Source of the DNA: Amphiura filiformis
Lineage: Eukaryota; Echinodermata; Ophiuroidea; Amphilepidida; Amphiuridae
DNA: 64,000 bases
Reading direction: 5' to 3'
NCBI RefSeq assembly: GCF_039555335.1
Contig: NC_092646.1
Span: forward strand, 21,163,029-21,227,028
Part shown: in pieces, positions 35,301 to 46,561 of the stretch
Numbering within the stretch: position 1 is the first letter of the stretch
Layout of the letters: the number at the start of each line of letters is the position of its first letter
The notes under the pieces: model-generated
The model's input: the letters and a program-made list of their open reading frames with translations, nothing else
What the model was told of the DNA's origin: nothing
Databases searched by the model: none
Program-made: the position numbers and the translations under genes

Positions 35301-35490
35301 TTCTGTTGCCATATAAGGTTAATTTTTCCGAATAACAGAATATTTTGATTGATAAGAAGAAAACGAACTCTGATGCCAATTTCGTTAATTTCTAGTCCAT
35401 CTTGTATTGCTTAGGATGTAATGTGTACACTAGACTGATTTTGCATACATGTAGGCCTACATGTACATGTAGTTTAGTGTGTCTTGGTAA

Positions 35491-35822
35491 GGGTGACTGC
35501 ATCATCATCATCAGTCGGCTGCGGAGCAGGCGACTACAAGCTTTCTCCAACTAATGCGATCTTGGGCAAGCGAAACAATTTTGTTTGGCTGCAGCATCCC
35601 TTCAGTATCTCCCAGTGCGGCATGGACATACTGTAAGTACAATGTGCGCGGCCGTCCCCGTTTCCTCTTCCCATGTGGTGGAATATAAAGCGCATAATTC
35701 TTTCACAGGCTCGCCATCTTCAAGGTGTAGTATAGGCCTATGGCCGAGAAATTTGAGTTGATGAATCTTGACTTTGGAGTGGTGTTGGTCAGGTTGTAGA
35801 TGGTTTCATGGGGTGACTGCAT
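35491..35822 (-). mobile_element. 5'-truncated RTE-like LINE with target duplication
   Basis: The minus strand, from 35690 to the stop at 35511-35513, reads IPPHGKRKRGRPRT, then LAQDRISWRKLVVACSAAD, the C-terminus of RTE-type reverse transcriptases. The coding end is followed at once by a short (TGA)n tail, and the copy is bracketed by GGGTGACTGCAT at 35491-35502 and 35811-35822. Upstream residues (LHLEDGEPVKEL) are in another frame, so it is broken as well as truncated. Confidence 0.8.
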
Positions 35823-36239
35823 ATATAACTTTGTATTTCTTGCTGCCTTTTTGTGATTTGTGGTTGATTGACCTGATTTATTAATTTTTTTTTTTTTTTT
35901 TCAAATGAATAAAAATGAATAAACATTGAAACATAAAAAACAAAAAAATTCTGAATCTGGAATACCCAGCTCTCTACGTGGTGGCCACGTGCAAAAAATA
36001 GCTTTCAGAAAACTTTCAATCAAAGTGAGTGTGACACACCCACACCCATGCATATCCGACCCACAATTTCAGACCTATTCTAGCCCAAAATGAAGGTGAA
36101 TTTTTGACGGACTAATTGCGAGTGAAACGTGCGAAATTATGCAATTTTATACCCTATTTTGACCCAAACCACATTTATTTCAAGGGATATTTATTGCACC
36201 CCAAAAAACCCCCAACAACAACAACAAAACACATTTCTT

Positions 36240-36450
36240 AATAATCAAACTCTGTCTCTCACATTCACCCACACCCACCACACATTCACCCCCACACACC
36301 ACACCCATTGACGTACACCCCAACACACCCCATAAAGTGATGATGTTATTTTACGAGTGAGCCTAGTAACAAGGTTACTTCCCTGTATCTGGAACGCCTC
36401 TCAAAATTTATGCACACTTTTATGCGCGGTCGCGTGTAAAAGGGAAAAAA
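36240..36450. repeat. CACCC-rich tract plus conserved block, unit 2
   Basis: The tract ACCCACACCCACCACACATT precedes GTGATGATGTTATTTTACG, then CTGTATCTGGAACGCCTCTC and GCGCGGTCGCGTG. Confidence 0.6.
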
Positions 36451-36469
36451 ATCCTTTAACTAAATTCTG

Positions 36470-36790
36470 TCACCAACCAACCAACCCCATAGCACACTAC
36501 CCAGCCCCCACCCTCACACGCCGCACACCCAACCCTATGTCACACCACCCCACCACTCATCTTCATACACCAGACATAGAATGGATATTATGTTATTAAA
36601 TAATTATATCAATTAACTTTCCTGTATCCGGAAAGCCTCTCAAACTTAATTTGCACTTTCTGTTCGCAGTCGCGTGCAAATAACCAATTTGTACCTTATC
36701 AATCGGGTTAAAGTATTCCTTAAAAAAAGGCAAACTTTTAAAATTAAAGTGTGCCCCCCACACACACACCCCCTCAACAGACACACACAT
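36470..36790. repeat. CACCC-rich tract plus conserved block, unit 3
   Basis: The tract CACACCACCCCACCACTC is followed by CTGTATCCGGAAAGCCTCTC and CAGTCGCGTGCAAA. A further CCCCCCACACACACACCCCC tract follows at 36755-36785, as if a fourth unit were starting. Confidence 0.55.
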
Positions 36791-37548
36791 TTATTACCGG
36801 TACCATAAGCCTGTTTATCAACAGTGTTCTGGTTAATGGTTTCATCATAATTATTGTATTGAAAATTTTTAAATAAACTGATCGATTTGACCTCATGATG
36901 AACTCAAAACGTGATTTAAATCCATTAACTGTTTGTTTATTGTATTGATCTGAGAATCAATAACCATGAATAGCAAAAAACAATTTCATGGCAAGTTCAA
37001 GGGTGCCGGGTTTGGGTGTATGTGACTAAAACAATTTTATTATATTAGACCACTGTGGACACAAATGAATTATCATGACCTATTGCGGATGTCTTATATG
37101 CCTCGTGTAGGGCAAAATAAGACTGAAATATATGTTTTGACATGGTGCATGGTGGATGTGGGCCCTCACTTCACTGGGCCCTACGGAATGCTGAATAAAG
37201 CAAAATGTTCTGCATAAATCTAAATCACATCAATATGAACCGTGATTTAAATCCACAAAAGGCTGTTTTGATATGAGAATCAATAACCATGATTTAGGAA
37301 AAACAATTTCAGGGCAAGTTGGTAGGCCTATCTATTTTATTTTATTATTTGCCCGCGGAGGGCAAAATATAATAAGTTCTAGGGGAGAGGGTGTCAAATA
37401 AACATAAAATCACATTCAATATTGTCATGCACCATCATAATTCATCATAAGGTTTGTTTTTAAGCTGTCATTGTTTTGATAATTTTTGTCCATCTACCCT
37501 TGAAAAGATATTTGGGGGGGGGGCACGTGGTCTTCTATGACCACTATT
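36791..37548. other. Noncoding spacer
   Basis: The phrase AATCAATAACCATGA occurs twice (about 36953 and 37280) in a weak direct duplication with CGTGATTTAAATCCA. No gene seen. Confidence 0.35.
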
Positions 37549-37763
37549 AGGGACGCACCATTAGACTTCAAGGGAAGTTTTTTTTTTTTCACCGCCAAAG
37601 GCGACGTTTTTTAAAAATTTCATGCATTTATATAGTTAGTTGGGGAAAAAGTTTTTGGGTTTTTTTAGTGTTGGCGGGGAAAGTTTCTTTTTTGCTCAGT
37701 GGGGGGAAGTTTTTTTTTCAAAAACTTCCTCCCCATCCCCTTGAAGTCTAATGGTGCGTCCCT
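37549..37763. mobile_element. MITE with AGGGACGCACCATTAG ends
   Basis: Terminal repeats of 26 bp, AGGGACGCACCATTAGACTT on the left and its complement on the right, enclose T-rich sequence with AAGTTTTTTTT and GGCGGGGAAAGTT. Lies about 580 bp upstream of LSM10. Confidence 0.7.
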
Positions 37764-38345
37764 TTAAAAAAAAAATGAGATTACAATTTCTATGAGACTG
37801 TTATTTACTGGTGAGCGCCCTTAATTGGTTGACGAGCTGTGATTACCAGGTCGCGCGAAGTGACAAATTTCTAGCCAGAAACTAAACTGCATTGACGTTG
37901 TGAATTGTGAAAGCTTACAAGTTACATGTATTTATTCATCGATTTGCTGCTGCAGAGAAGAAACTTTTCATGATCAATCTATGAGGTCGTTTTATGTACA
38001 TCCTCTCATAAATCTCACGTCAGCAGAGTGAAGGGAATTCGTATTTGAAACCGATAATAATATATTGACTGGTGACTGCATGCACTGCACAGTGCACTGC
38101 TTGATTGTTATCACTGCATAGTGCATACGATACATACTCCATAGTGACTCCGGGATGTTGACTTTTTCATTGAATTTCGTTTAATACATTTGTAGCTTGT
38201 TTGAAACCTCTAGCTCATTCACAAAGCCTATCGAGGTCTCCACACACTGCAAAGTAACACTACAGCGACTATTCATGTATTAGCTGGGAATCTTCAGAAC
38301 TTCAGGGGACCCTCTTAACATTGTACATCTGAAGGATTAGACAAC

Positions 38346-38723
38346 ATGGCAGGTGCTGGCGCATCTCTCCGAGAGAAATACAAGTCAACAAATTCTCTTA
38401 TTTGTCTCCTGCAAGGCATAATGAACAGAGTTACAACGGTAGAACTCAGAAACGAAAGTACCGCAACAGGACTAATTGAAAATGTTGACGGTTTTATGAA
38501 CATCAAAATGAAAGATGTGACATTTGTGTCTTCAGATGGTACAAAGACAAAAATGGATGAATTCTTTGTGCAGGGACCTCAAATACGCTATGTGCAGATA
38601 CCGGATGATGTGAATATGATGCAAGTGATGAATGCACAGTTACCTGGAATGGGGCGTGGATTAAGGAAGGGACGCGGGACCGGAAGAGGAGGAAATACGT
38701 CAAAACTGCCGCAACCAGACTGA
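38346..38723 (+). CDS. LSM10: U7 snRNA-associated Sm-like protein LSm10
   Basis: Single coding exon, 125 codons, from ATG (context ACAACATGG) to TGA. LSm10 replaces SmD1 in the U7 snRNP ring that, with LSm11, drives 3'-end cleavage of histone pre-mRNA in the nucleus. Residues 16-55 (NSLICLLQGIMNRVTTVELR...ENVDGFMNIKM) form the Sm1 motif and IRYVQIPDDV (about 83-92) the Sm2 motif; the IPDDVN ending is typical of LSm10 rather than SmD1 (ILPDS). Human LSm10 has 123 residues. The tail GRGLRKGRGTGRGG is RG-rich, more like SmD1, which is unusual. A weak polyadenylation hexamer ATTAAA lies at 38881-38886. A noncoding upstream exon cannot be excluded. Confidence 0.95.
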   Translation: MAGAGASLREKYKSTNSLICLLQGIMNRVTTVELRNESTATGLIENVDGFMNIKMKDVTFVSSDGTKTKMDEFFVQGPQIRYVQIPDDVNMMQVMNAQLPGMGRGLRKGRGTGRGGNTSKLPQPD

Positions 38724-39679
38724 ATTTGAATAGTGTTGGATTAGTAGATCTGATTTGATTGTTTTAGAGTACGGTACAATATCACCGAGACATTTAAAAG
38801 AATACATGTATGACTACATTTACAACATCATGATCATATGCTTGTGGGATGCATTTGTTTCTTTCAATGTACATCTGAGAATTAAATACAGGGACAGTTG
38901 AGGCGAGTTGGATCAGATGCTTAGTAAGTTTGTAAAGCACTGAGGGATGATTTTTAGGCTATGCATGAAATTCAGGCCATCGGCAATGAATTCATAGTTT
39001 CCTCTTGGGAGATCTTTTTTATTTTTTATTTTGGGTACCCGGGCAGGGAATTTCCTGCCCGAGTTTAGGATTCTCGGGCGGGACTCAAATTCCCGGGACT
39101 CACTCACACCCTTAATCATAGGTTCACTTTGCTCATATTGTGAAATCAAAATATTTGTAAATAAATTACAATTATTGCAAGCGCATCTAAAAATGCTCCG
39201 GAAAGGGACGAGGGATTCTAAAATTTCCATATTTTAGCACATGCTCTACCCCTACTGCACGCCAAACACCGCTAAAATGCTTACAAGAATGAGACAGACA
39301 TAACTGACAAGTCAACACTTTCATAATTACATCAACTTTTAAAGAAAATTGAGATTTGAATGAAAATAATGAAAGTTTTGGTCAGTTTTGAAAAATGACG
39401 AGCGCTCCAAGAGGAAACTATGAATTAATTGCCATTGGCCTTACTGAATGTTTCAAATAAAAAAATATGAAATGCATTACAATTGCTCCAAAAATGAAAT
39501 GCGTACGAGCTACAGGAACCAAACTTTTTTCCCGAATGTAATTTGCTTACAGAAACTGAATTTTTTAACAGAACAAAGACTTCAGGTATTAAAGACTCGC
39601 AAATCAATAGTTTTCATGTTGACAATTTTTATTGTTTCAGTGCTCATACTGTAATGGAATTGGAAGTTATCTTATAATA
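38724..39679. other. 3' flank of LSM10 and spacer
   Basis: Holds the likely LSM10 3' UTR to about 38900. A short inverted repeat with GGGAATTTCCTG / CGGGCAGG lies near 39040-39090. Nothing else recognised. Confidence 0.35.
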
Positions 39680-40137
39680 GGGTCAATCCATGTCAAATTG
39701 CCCAATTGTCAGGAAAGTTCCAGCTCAACCCTCTTGGATTTTTTAAAGAAGTTCCTAAAATGTTGCCCTTATGGTCAAACGAAAAAATCCAAATGTCTGT
39801 ACATTATTTTGTTTTCTTGTGAGAGCCTCTCAAAGTTGGGATGGTGGGGGGGGGGGAGGGGGGAGCTATGTGCAGAAATTGCAGATAATATCTCATAAAT
39901 CAATGATTTTCAAGAAAAAATATATCAGTCCCAGAAGGGGTTTGCATCCCCCCCCCCTGTGCAAAAAGAAGACCCCATCCCAACTTTGAGAAGCTCTCAC
40001 AAGAAAACAAAATAACTTACAGGCCTCATACTTCGGATGTTGTTCTTTGACCATAAGGGCATCATTTTAGGAACTTTTAAAGAAAATCAAAGGGGGTTGA
40101 GCTGGAGTCATTGGGTAACCTGACATGAAATGACCCA
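39680..40137. mobile_element. Foldback element, ~458 bp
   Basis: Ends GGGTCAATCCATGTCA and TGACATGAAATGACCC. Inner arms include TTGCCCTTATGGTCAA and TCTCAAAGTTGGGATG with complements; C and G runs flank the centre. Confidence 0.75.
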
Positions 40138-40277
40138 ATAGGCAATTACATGGAATGCCAAATAAAGTGATCTACATTTCAAATGTTGGAATTAATTTAG
40201 TGTTCAGTTTAGAGGATATAACCTGAGTGTATTAAAATAATTGACGTCATGGTACTACAGTATATTCAATTAAAAAT

Positions 40278-40432
40278 GGGCTATTCCAGATGAAATCCAT
40301 ACACCCCTTATGGAAGACATGACCTTAATCTCCCACACAGGGTGTGTGAATTTCAAATGGAGTTGTCTAAATGGGTGACCCCATTTGAAATCTACACCCC
40401 ATGTATGTATGGTTTTCAACTGGAATAGCCCA
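40278..40432. mobile_element. Palindromic MITE, family F2
   Basis: GGGCTATTCCAGATGAAATCC and CAACTGGAATAGCCC ends (first 20 bases shared with relatives), central GTGTGAATTTCAAATGG. Confidence 0.7.
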
Positions 40433-40493
40433 ATTAGTGCTCCAGGTGCTTCAGTAATTTTGAAAAAGGGAGTTCTTAATTGTTATACCTAAA

Positions 40494-40680
40494 TATAGAT
40501 TCCTGTCATCTGATTGGCTATGCCTTTTGCTCTTGGCGAAGGACATGTAGTAAAGTTGCTCGAAACCTGTTGCCCTGGCCAGTGCAATTGACAATCTATG
40601 TGCAGTTACATTACAGTACATCCATTAATTTAAGCATCGCCAAGTCTTTGTCCAGTGCTGTCAGATGACAAGAATCTATA
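40494..40680. mobile_element. Foldback with TATAGATTC ends
   Basis: TATAGATTCCTGTCATCTGA and its complement TCAGATGACAAGAATCTATA close a 187-bp element with further inverted blocks inside (CTTGGCGA, GGACA). Confidence 0.65.
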
Positions 40681-40748
40681 CAACAGTGATAAGGTATATG
40701 TATTTAAAACAATATTGACTGCTTGTATATGGGGCACAGTTAAAATTA

Positions 40749-41318
40749 CAGTGGAAACTTGTTAAAACGAGATCGCCGGGGCCGGCGTGTTTAGCTTGTG
40801 TTAAGCGGAGTTCGTAGTAAAAGTCAAGTGCAAAAAAATGTGTCGAGATGCGTATCGGCAGTGTACTGTACGAATGAAACTTCACGAGTAACTATGCTTA
40901 AAACATGAATATTTTAATGTGCTACAAAATAAAAAAACAAACAGAAGAAAAACCAAACATTAGTTATGATAAATGTGCAAAAATGGGCGCAAAAATGCCA
41001 TTGCTGGTATATTTTTCCCCCACTTGACAAAAGCACTTTGTTCTTCACAAAATATCAGTTCGATACTAAGCTTAAAAAAGATAACAACTTCATAAATTTA
41101 CCTTGAGAAATTAGCTCGTTTTATCCATCGTAAAAACAATAGAAAACAAAAGCTTGGACTGACAGTAAGTGCTTGTATTATGCAGATTTTGTGTTATTTA
41201 CCTTGTATTAAACAGCTTATTTTGTAGAGTAAATAATAGGGGAAAATCGGGGCCAAGTGACTGTTCGTAGTAGGGGGTTTCTCGTATTAAGCGATCTCAT
41301 ATTAACGAGTTTCCACGG
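40749..41318. mobile_element. pogo-like MITE, 570 bp
   Basis: CAGTGGAAACTTGTTAAAAC on the left; the right end ends GAGTTTCCACGG. TA lies on both sides (40747-40748, 41319-41320). CAGTGGAA...GTTAAAACGA termini with TA duplication fit the pogo/Tigger branch of Tc1-mariner. No transposase frame. Confidence 0.7.
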
Positions 41319-41608
41319 TAACTGTATATAGGTTCTTGGATAATCTCAAAACCATGCTATGCGCCAATGTTTGTGAGATTGTCACAGGCCTATAATAGTT
41401 ACTTACTTAACCGCCCATGCCTCTCTCATGGCAGTTAATGTTTGTATGTACATGTAGGCCTACTACATGTACATTAAATGTTATGATTTAAGCTGGACAT
41501 TTTCCAGACCAGACTACTTTATAGCTGCTCTTCAGGGCAAGAACAGACTCATTAATAAAAACTGTTGCAGCCAAAGAAACTTAATTGCCCAGATTGTTTT
41601 TCTTTGAT

Positions 41609-41977
41609 TTAAGGGGGTACTACACCCCTGCCTTATTTTGTGCCTATTTTTGCATTTTTCTCAAAAATTATAGCGTATTGGTGACAAGTAAGATATGTAT
41701 ATTATAGGGGCAAGGACTGCAACTACTGCACTGAAAATTTTATTTCAGCGAAGACAACAGTTGTGGAGTTACATGTACAGTCAAAAATGAGGGAAAACCA
41801 ATATTTGATCAATAAATCAATAACTACTTCCCTTGAGTTGCTGAATTTTTAGTGGGACAGTAGTTGTAGTCCTTGCCCCTATAATATACACATCTTAATT
41901 GTCACCAATGTGCTATAATTTTTGAGAAAAATGCAAAAATAGGCACAACATTGGCCAGGGGTGTAGTACCTCCTTAA
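41609..41977. mobile_element. TTAA-flanked foldback (GGGGGTACTACACCCC)
   Basis: TTAAGGGGGTACTACACCCC at the left and GGGGTGTAGTACCTCCTTAA at the right. Inner arms GCCTATTTTTGCATTTTTCTC and ATAGGGGCAAGGACT are mirrored. The TTAA borders match those of family F1, but the sequences differ. Confidence 0.8.
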
Positions 41978-42641
41978 TGATACAAATTAGTATAAACTTA
42001 GGGGGCATTTTGTGATCTACAACCTCATCCTCCCACTTATATTACTCCAAAAAAAGATTTTCATACCACCACTCAGAAACCTAAAACTACATTATTTTTG
42101 TGCACATTACATGTATATATTTCTTGCATATTATTTTGGTCATTTGACAACCAGAAATTACAATACATTGGCCTATGGGACACTGTAATACTGTACATGT
42201 ATGATGTATTGTATGTGTCACTCATAAATTCAATATCTGAATCAACTGAAATTTTGAAAGTGCCAGCATTTTTGTGGATATCTACATGTAGTACATCTGT
42301 TTAATCATGTCCTAAAAAAGATGTCAATGCTAGAATCACAAAATGCCCCTTCCAAGTGTTCAACAAGCAAGTATGTATAGGGAGTAGGCCTACTCACAAC
42401 TTGTAACATCCAATTCACTTTCCTTAAAACTGTTTGGTTATTTACTTCAAGCTATTATTTTTCAAACAAATTTAAAGGTGTATAACCAGATCAAAACATC
42501 ATCCCTCATTTTTCTCTATGAAAAACTCAGATTTTTGTATCGAAAGAAAGGTAATACTTGCACTTTTCTCATTACCCCAGTCAAAACATCTGATACATTT
42601 ACATGGGGTGAACAAAAATAAATAGCCATTTTGAGCAAATA

Positions 42642-42809
42642 CAGTGGAAACTCATTAACACAAAATCTGTCAGCACAAAATTCCTGATTACAAAAACGTC
42701 TGAAGCATAAAATTTATACATTATCAAGACCTGATAACCATGATAACACAAAATACTATTTAATTAAAATCCAAGGCCCTTACAAATTTATGTTCATGAG
42801 GTTCCACTG
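42642..42809. mobile_element. Small pogo-like MITE, 168 bp
   Basis: CAGTGGAAACTCATTAACAC at the left, ATGAGGTTCCACTG at the right, TA on both sides. A decayed relative lies around 43065-43210 (GGAAACTCGTTAACACAAA). The flanks 41978-42641 and 42810-43239 show no gene. Confidence 0.65.
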
Positions 42810-43239
42810 TATTCATTCCATTAAATGCCAAAGTGTCCACCCAGTGATTATACAACTTTCAAAATGCGATGCTATATTAACTGCCGGCTGCCACCCCAAA
42901 AATTTGTGACATACATGTATCTTGCAGGCTTTGGGCCAACATTTGGTGGGGGATAGGAGGTACACCTGGTTTCAGTACATGTTATTCCTTCTTGATTTTT
43001 TTTCCAAAAAAAAAGGGATTCTTACTAAGTTGCTGGGCGTGGGACTTACCCAGGTCAGTACTGTAAATTTGGAAACTCGTTAACACAAAAATTTTTAATG
43101 TCCCAACTCCCAAGCATATCTGTGTGCCTTTAAGTTATTACATAGACCTGACAACATTAATATATCCCTGTTAACACAAACTCAAATCTGAGGCCCTGAA
43201 AATTCTACTGTGATCACTTTTACTAATTGCAAAGGATCA

Positions 43240-43870
43240 GGCTATTCTAGTTGGAATTCGTACACCCCTTACAGAAGAACAAGAATCTCCCTCACATGGG
43301 CTGTAAATTTCAAATGGAGTTGCCCTTCAGGTAACCACATTTTAAAGTCACGTCACACTCCCTATGCTCCCTGTATGGAAGATTAAGGTTAAAATGTTTT
43401 CCATATGGGGTGTATGGATTTTTAAATTATACTGTACTATTATTTTAATCACTTTTACTGCTGGCAAAGGATTGGGCAATTCCAATTGGAATTCATACAC
43501 CCCTTACAGAAGCACATGAATCTCCCACACAGGGGGTGTAAATTGCAAATGGAATCAATCATCCATTCAGGTAACCCCATTTGAACTCACACTCCCTGTA
43601 TGGAAGATTAAGGTTAAATGTCTTCCTTAGGGGATGTATGGATTTCATATATTCTACTGTATTAAATCACTTTTACTGCTTGCAACTTAGGAGTGGGCTA
43701 TTCCAGTTAGAATTCATACACCCCTTATGGAAGAACATGAATCTCCCATCACAGGGGGTGTAAATTTCAAATGGAATTGCCCATTCAGGTACCCCAGGGC
43801 CTCTCTGTATGGAAGATTAATGTTATGTCTTCCATAGCGGGTGTATGGATTTCAAGTGGGACAGCCCATT
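43240..43870. repeat. Three tandem copies of F2 MITE with flank
   Basis: GGCTATTCTAGTTGGAATTC (43241), GGGCAATTCCAATTGGAATT (43482) and GGGCTATTCCAGTTAGAATT (43693) each start a palindromic copy. The flank ATCACTTTTACTGCT...CAAAGGA repeats too, so the unit was tandemly duplicated after insertion, about 210-230 bp per unit. Confidence 0.75.
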
Positions 43871-44078
43871 GTTGTTATTTTTCAAGCAAAATTTCTACAG
43901 TTTGTAGGCTCTGTAGCATCTTGTCCAAATTCTCCTTGACTTGTTGTTTTGTTCCCAACTCAAATTATTTTAAAGTCCTCAATCTTAAAGAACTGCACAA
44001 AAGCAACATGCCCTGATCTACAAGTACTACCCGATAGTATATAATAGTGCTTCACTTGTAGTACTCATTGTGTTCTTT

Positions 44079-44520
44079 TTATCTTGCTTTCTTTGAAGAC
44101 CAAGCGTTTATCAAATTATTAGCATAATATAAAGTCAATAAATAAAGTCCGACCATCACGGTAAACACCAAGTATAAACACACAACAAGAGGCACAGTAT
44201 CACCAACAAGAACATCTGCTTTTCCCTTTGTTAAGAACTCTTTCAATGCATCAAAATGATGCAATATTCCAAATAGCATTCCTCCCATCCCCAGTGCCAC
44301 AGTTCCAGCATTGCTCAGTCTAAGGTAGATTTGTCTGTTGCGTGGTAATGATGTGAGCCCAATCAACGATGGGATTAAGGATGCGAACCACATGTATTGC
44401 CATGGTAACGGCTCCACCTGGATGATTTTGAGGTGAGACCAGATGAGTAGAATCCCTTGAACACTGGCGAGGAATGCATTCAGAAGCAGGTAAGTCTTTA
44501 GTTTGGATTTCAGTTGAACA
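44079..44520 (-). CDS. JAGN1: Protein jagunal homolog, exon 2 (residues 30-176)
   Basis: Continues the frame of exon 1 (47225-47313): AG|T joins as serine in YVI-S-VQLKSK, matching the Jagunal pattern HYQMSVTLKS. The acceptor is ttttcag at 44521. The exon encodes four hydrophobic segments (about residues 40-57, 72-88, 99-117 and 138-162) and PSLIGLTSLPRNR, close to PSLLGLLSFPRN of animal Jagunal. It ends in KKAR, a C-terminal dilysine signal for ER retrieval. Jagunal is an ER multipass protein needed for ER organisation and secretory traffic. Total length is 176 residues against 183 in human. The frame is intact. A 2.7-kb intron, full of foldbacks, separates the exons. Confidence 0.95.
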
Positions 44521-44583
44521 CTGAAAAGAAATGGGCAAATAAAAGTCATTAAAAATTATGTACGTACAAAACTAATTTTGGAC

Positions 44584-45100
44584 AGCAATGTTTGCACAGT
44601 ATTTTTTGTGGGACCTGAGGGCACATCAGACATATCAAATTGTATTCTGAATACGAGGAATGTCCTGATGATATCAAATATATATATTTTTTTTAATTCA
44701 CGATATACGGTAATACACATTTTATGGCAAATGATTAAAATTGATACGGTACCTGTTTTTTGAAATTTTACAGTCCTCAAAGTAAATTGCATTTAAATCT
44801 AATGATATGTTCTTTTAAAATGTGTATGTAGCTGGGATGAAAAGCTGTCCATCATGAAAATTTTGATCTTTTTTGTATTGAAAATATAATTTTTTTCCCA
44901 ACAACACCAAAAAAATGTAGGTCTTTTGGGGACAAAAATGCATATCTTCACTATGAAAGGTCAACATTTTCAATTGATGATCAGCTTTTCATCCTAGCTA
45001 CATACACTTAAATTTATAAAATTTGTATTTACGAATTTCAAAAAATCATTTGTTATCAAGAGTGTAACATTCCTCATATTCAGAATTTCCAGAACAATTT
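44584..45100. mobile_element. Foldback family F1, decayed copy in JAGN1 intron
   Basis: GTATTTTTTGTGGGACCTGAG and GAATACGAGGAATGTCCTGA at the left (first 20 bases quoted each side of a gap), weaker inverted arm to about 45095. No clean TTAA ends. Confidence 0.65.
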
Positions 45101-45410
45101 TAAAAATTCCAGTTCATAGACAGCAAAAACTTGGGGTGAATAACTGATCTTTGTGAACTCTAAGTTCAATGTGTCAACTGTACCTTTTGAGTAAAGGTTG
45201 CCTAGATTTAATTATTTGAACAGTCTAAAATTTAGTTGAAGTGCAATTTTAGCAAATTTTTTTATGCGATTTCATGACGGGCTGTATTTACTTCCATTGC
45301 TTTTATGGTGACAGTGTCATGTCACTCATGCTTCAGTGATTTCAACTATATTTTGATTTTGAATGCAATGGTATAGCCTTCATGGCCTTCAATCGAATGT
45401 GAAGCTAACA

Positions 45411-46426
45411 TATAAAGGGTTCACAAAAAATAACTCCCCCCTTAAATTACAAAACATTTCTTTGCATACATTGTAACTTGACATACATTTTGTTGATTTG
45501 AAAAATTTAAACACCTGTGAATAAAAGAATCCTTTTTCTACCCTCCCAAAGTTTTTTCTTCTAAAAATCATTTTGTTTTGGCCAAAAATAATGACATTTT
45601 CCAAAAATGATGCTTTCAGAAAAAGTTGCACTTTTCAACATCCTCATTTATGTCAAAATTAGCTTCAACGAATCATTATTTTGCACTACATGATGGTTGC
45701 ATGGGTGGCTAAGGGATCAGAGACAGAAATGTGAAGGAAAACAAAACAATTAAATAAATCATAACATTGAAATCGAGAAAGTTTTGTACATTGCATGTAT
45801 GGGATGCTGAAAAGTGCAACTTTTTTTAAAGCATCATTTTTGACAAATGTGATTAGTTTTTACCAAAACAAACGGATTTTGAGAAGGAATAACTTCGATA
45901 GGGTAGCAAAAAGATGCCTTTATTCACAGGTTTTTAAAATTTTTAAATCAACAAAATGAATGTCAAGTTATGCAAAGAAATGTTTTGTAACTCCTAAATT
46001 GATTTCACCATTTTTGAAACACTGGCTTAATAAAACCTTCTAGAAATACCCCGTACATGTCAATGAATCATTGTTTTATACTGCAAGATGATTACATGAG
46101 TGACTAGGTTATCGTATACATAAAAATTAGAGAAAACAAAAACACCATTAAATCAATCAAAACATTGATATCGAGAATGTTTTTGTACATTACATGTATA
46201 GGATGTGGAAAAGTGCAACTTTTTCTGAAAGCATCTTTTTTGGAAAATTTGATTATTTTTGGTCAAAACAAAAAGATAATTTTTTAAAGAACTTTGGAAG
46301 GGTAGGAAAATGATTCCTTTATTCACAGGTTTTTAAACTTTTCAAATCAACGAAATGTATGTCACGTTATGCAAAGAAACGTTTCGTAATTTTAAGGGGG
46401 GAGTTATTTTTTGTGAACCCTTTATA
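45411..46426. mobile_element. Foldback element of ~1 kb in JAGN1 intron
   Basis: TATAAAGGGTTCACAAAAAA at the left mirrors the right end at 46400-46426. Long inner arms contain TTGCATA, GTTGATTTGAAAA and CTTTTTCTGAAAGCATC. The middle shows a second inverted pair, so it may be two related foldbacks fused. Confidence 0.7.
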
Positions 46427-46444
46427 TACGTGTGTACACATCAG

Positions 46445-46561
46445 GTTCCAGCAGGCAGTGATGTGTTAAGTGTAGTATTTCAGACACATACAGATATTGG
46501 TGAGCAAATTCGTGGCCAGGCTTCTCAAGCAATTCTCAGTCACATCACAAAAATAAATTAA
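46445..46561 (+). CDS. Candidate terminal coding exon, unidentified
   Basis: After an acceptor-like CACATCAG at 46437-46444 the plus strand reads VPAGSDVLSVVFQTHTDIGE and QIRGQASQAILSHITKIN, then TAA, with AATAAA overlapping the stop (46552-46557). The residues look like real protein rather than chance translation, but I do not recognise the family and see no upstream exon. It lies inside the JAGN1 intron on the opposite strand, so could be a remnant. Treat as a candidate only. Confidence 0.25.
   Translation, partial: VPAGSDVLSVVFQTHTDIGEQIRGQASQAILSHITKIN

Noticed and set aside
38346-38723. SmD1 instead of LSm10
   Set aside because: The RG tail suggested SmD1, but FMNIKM and IRYVQIPDDVN fit LSm10 much better.
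39771-39989. Glycine-run protein frame
   Set aside because: Produced by the G-run and inverted arms of the foldback at 39680-40137.
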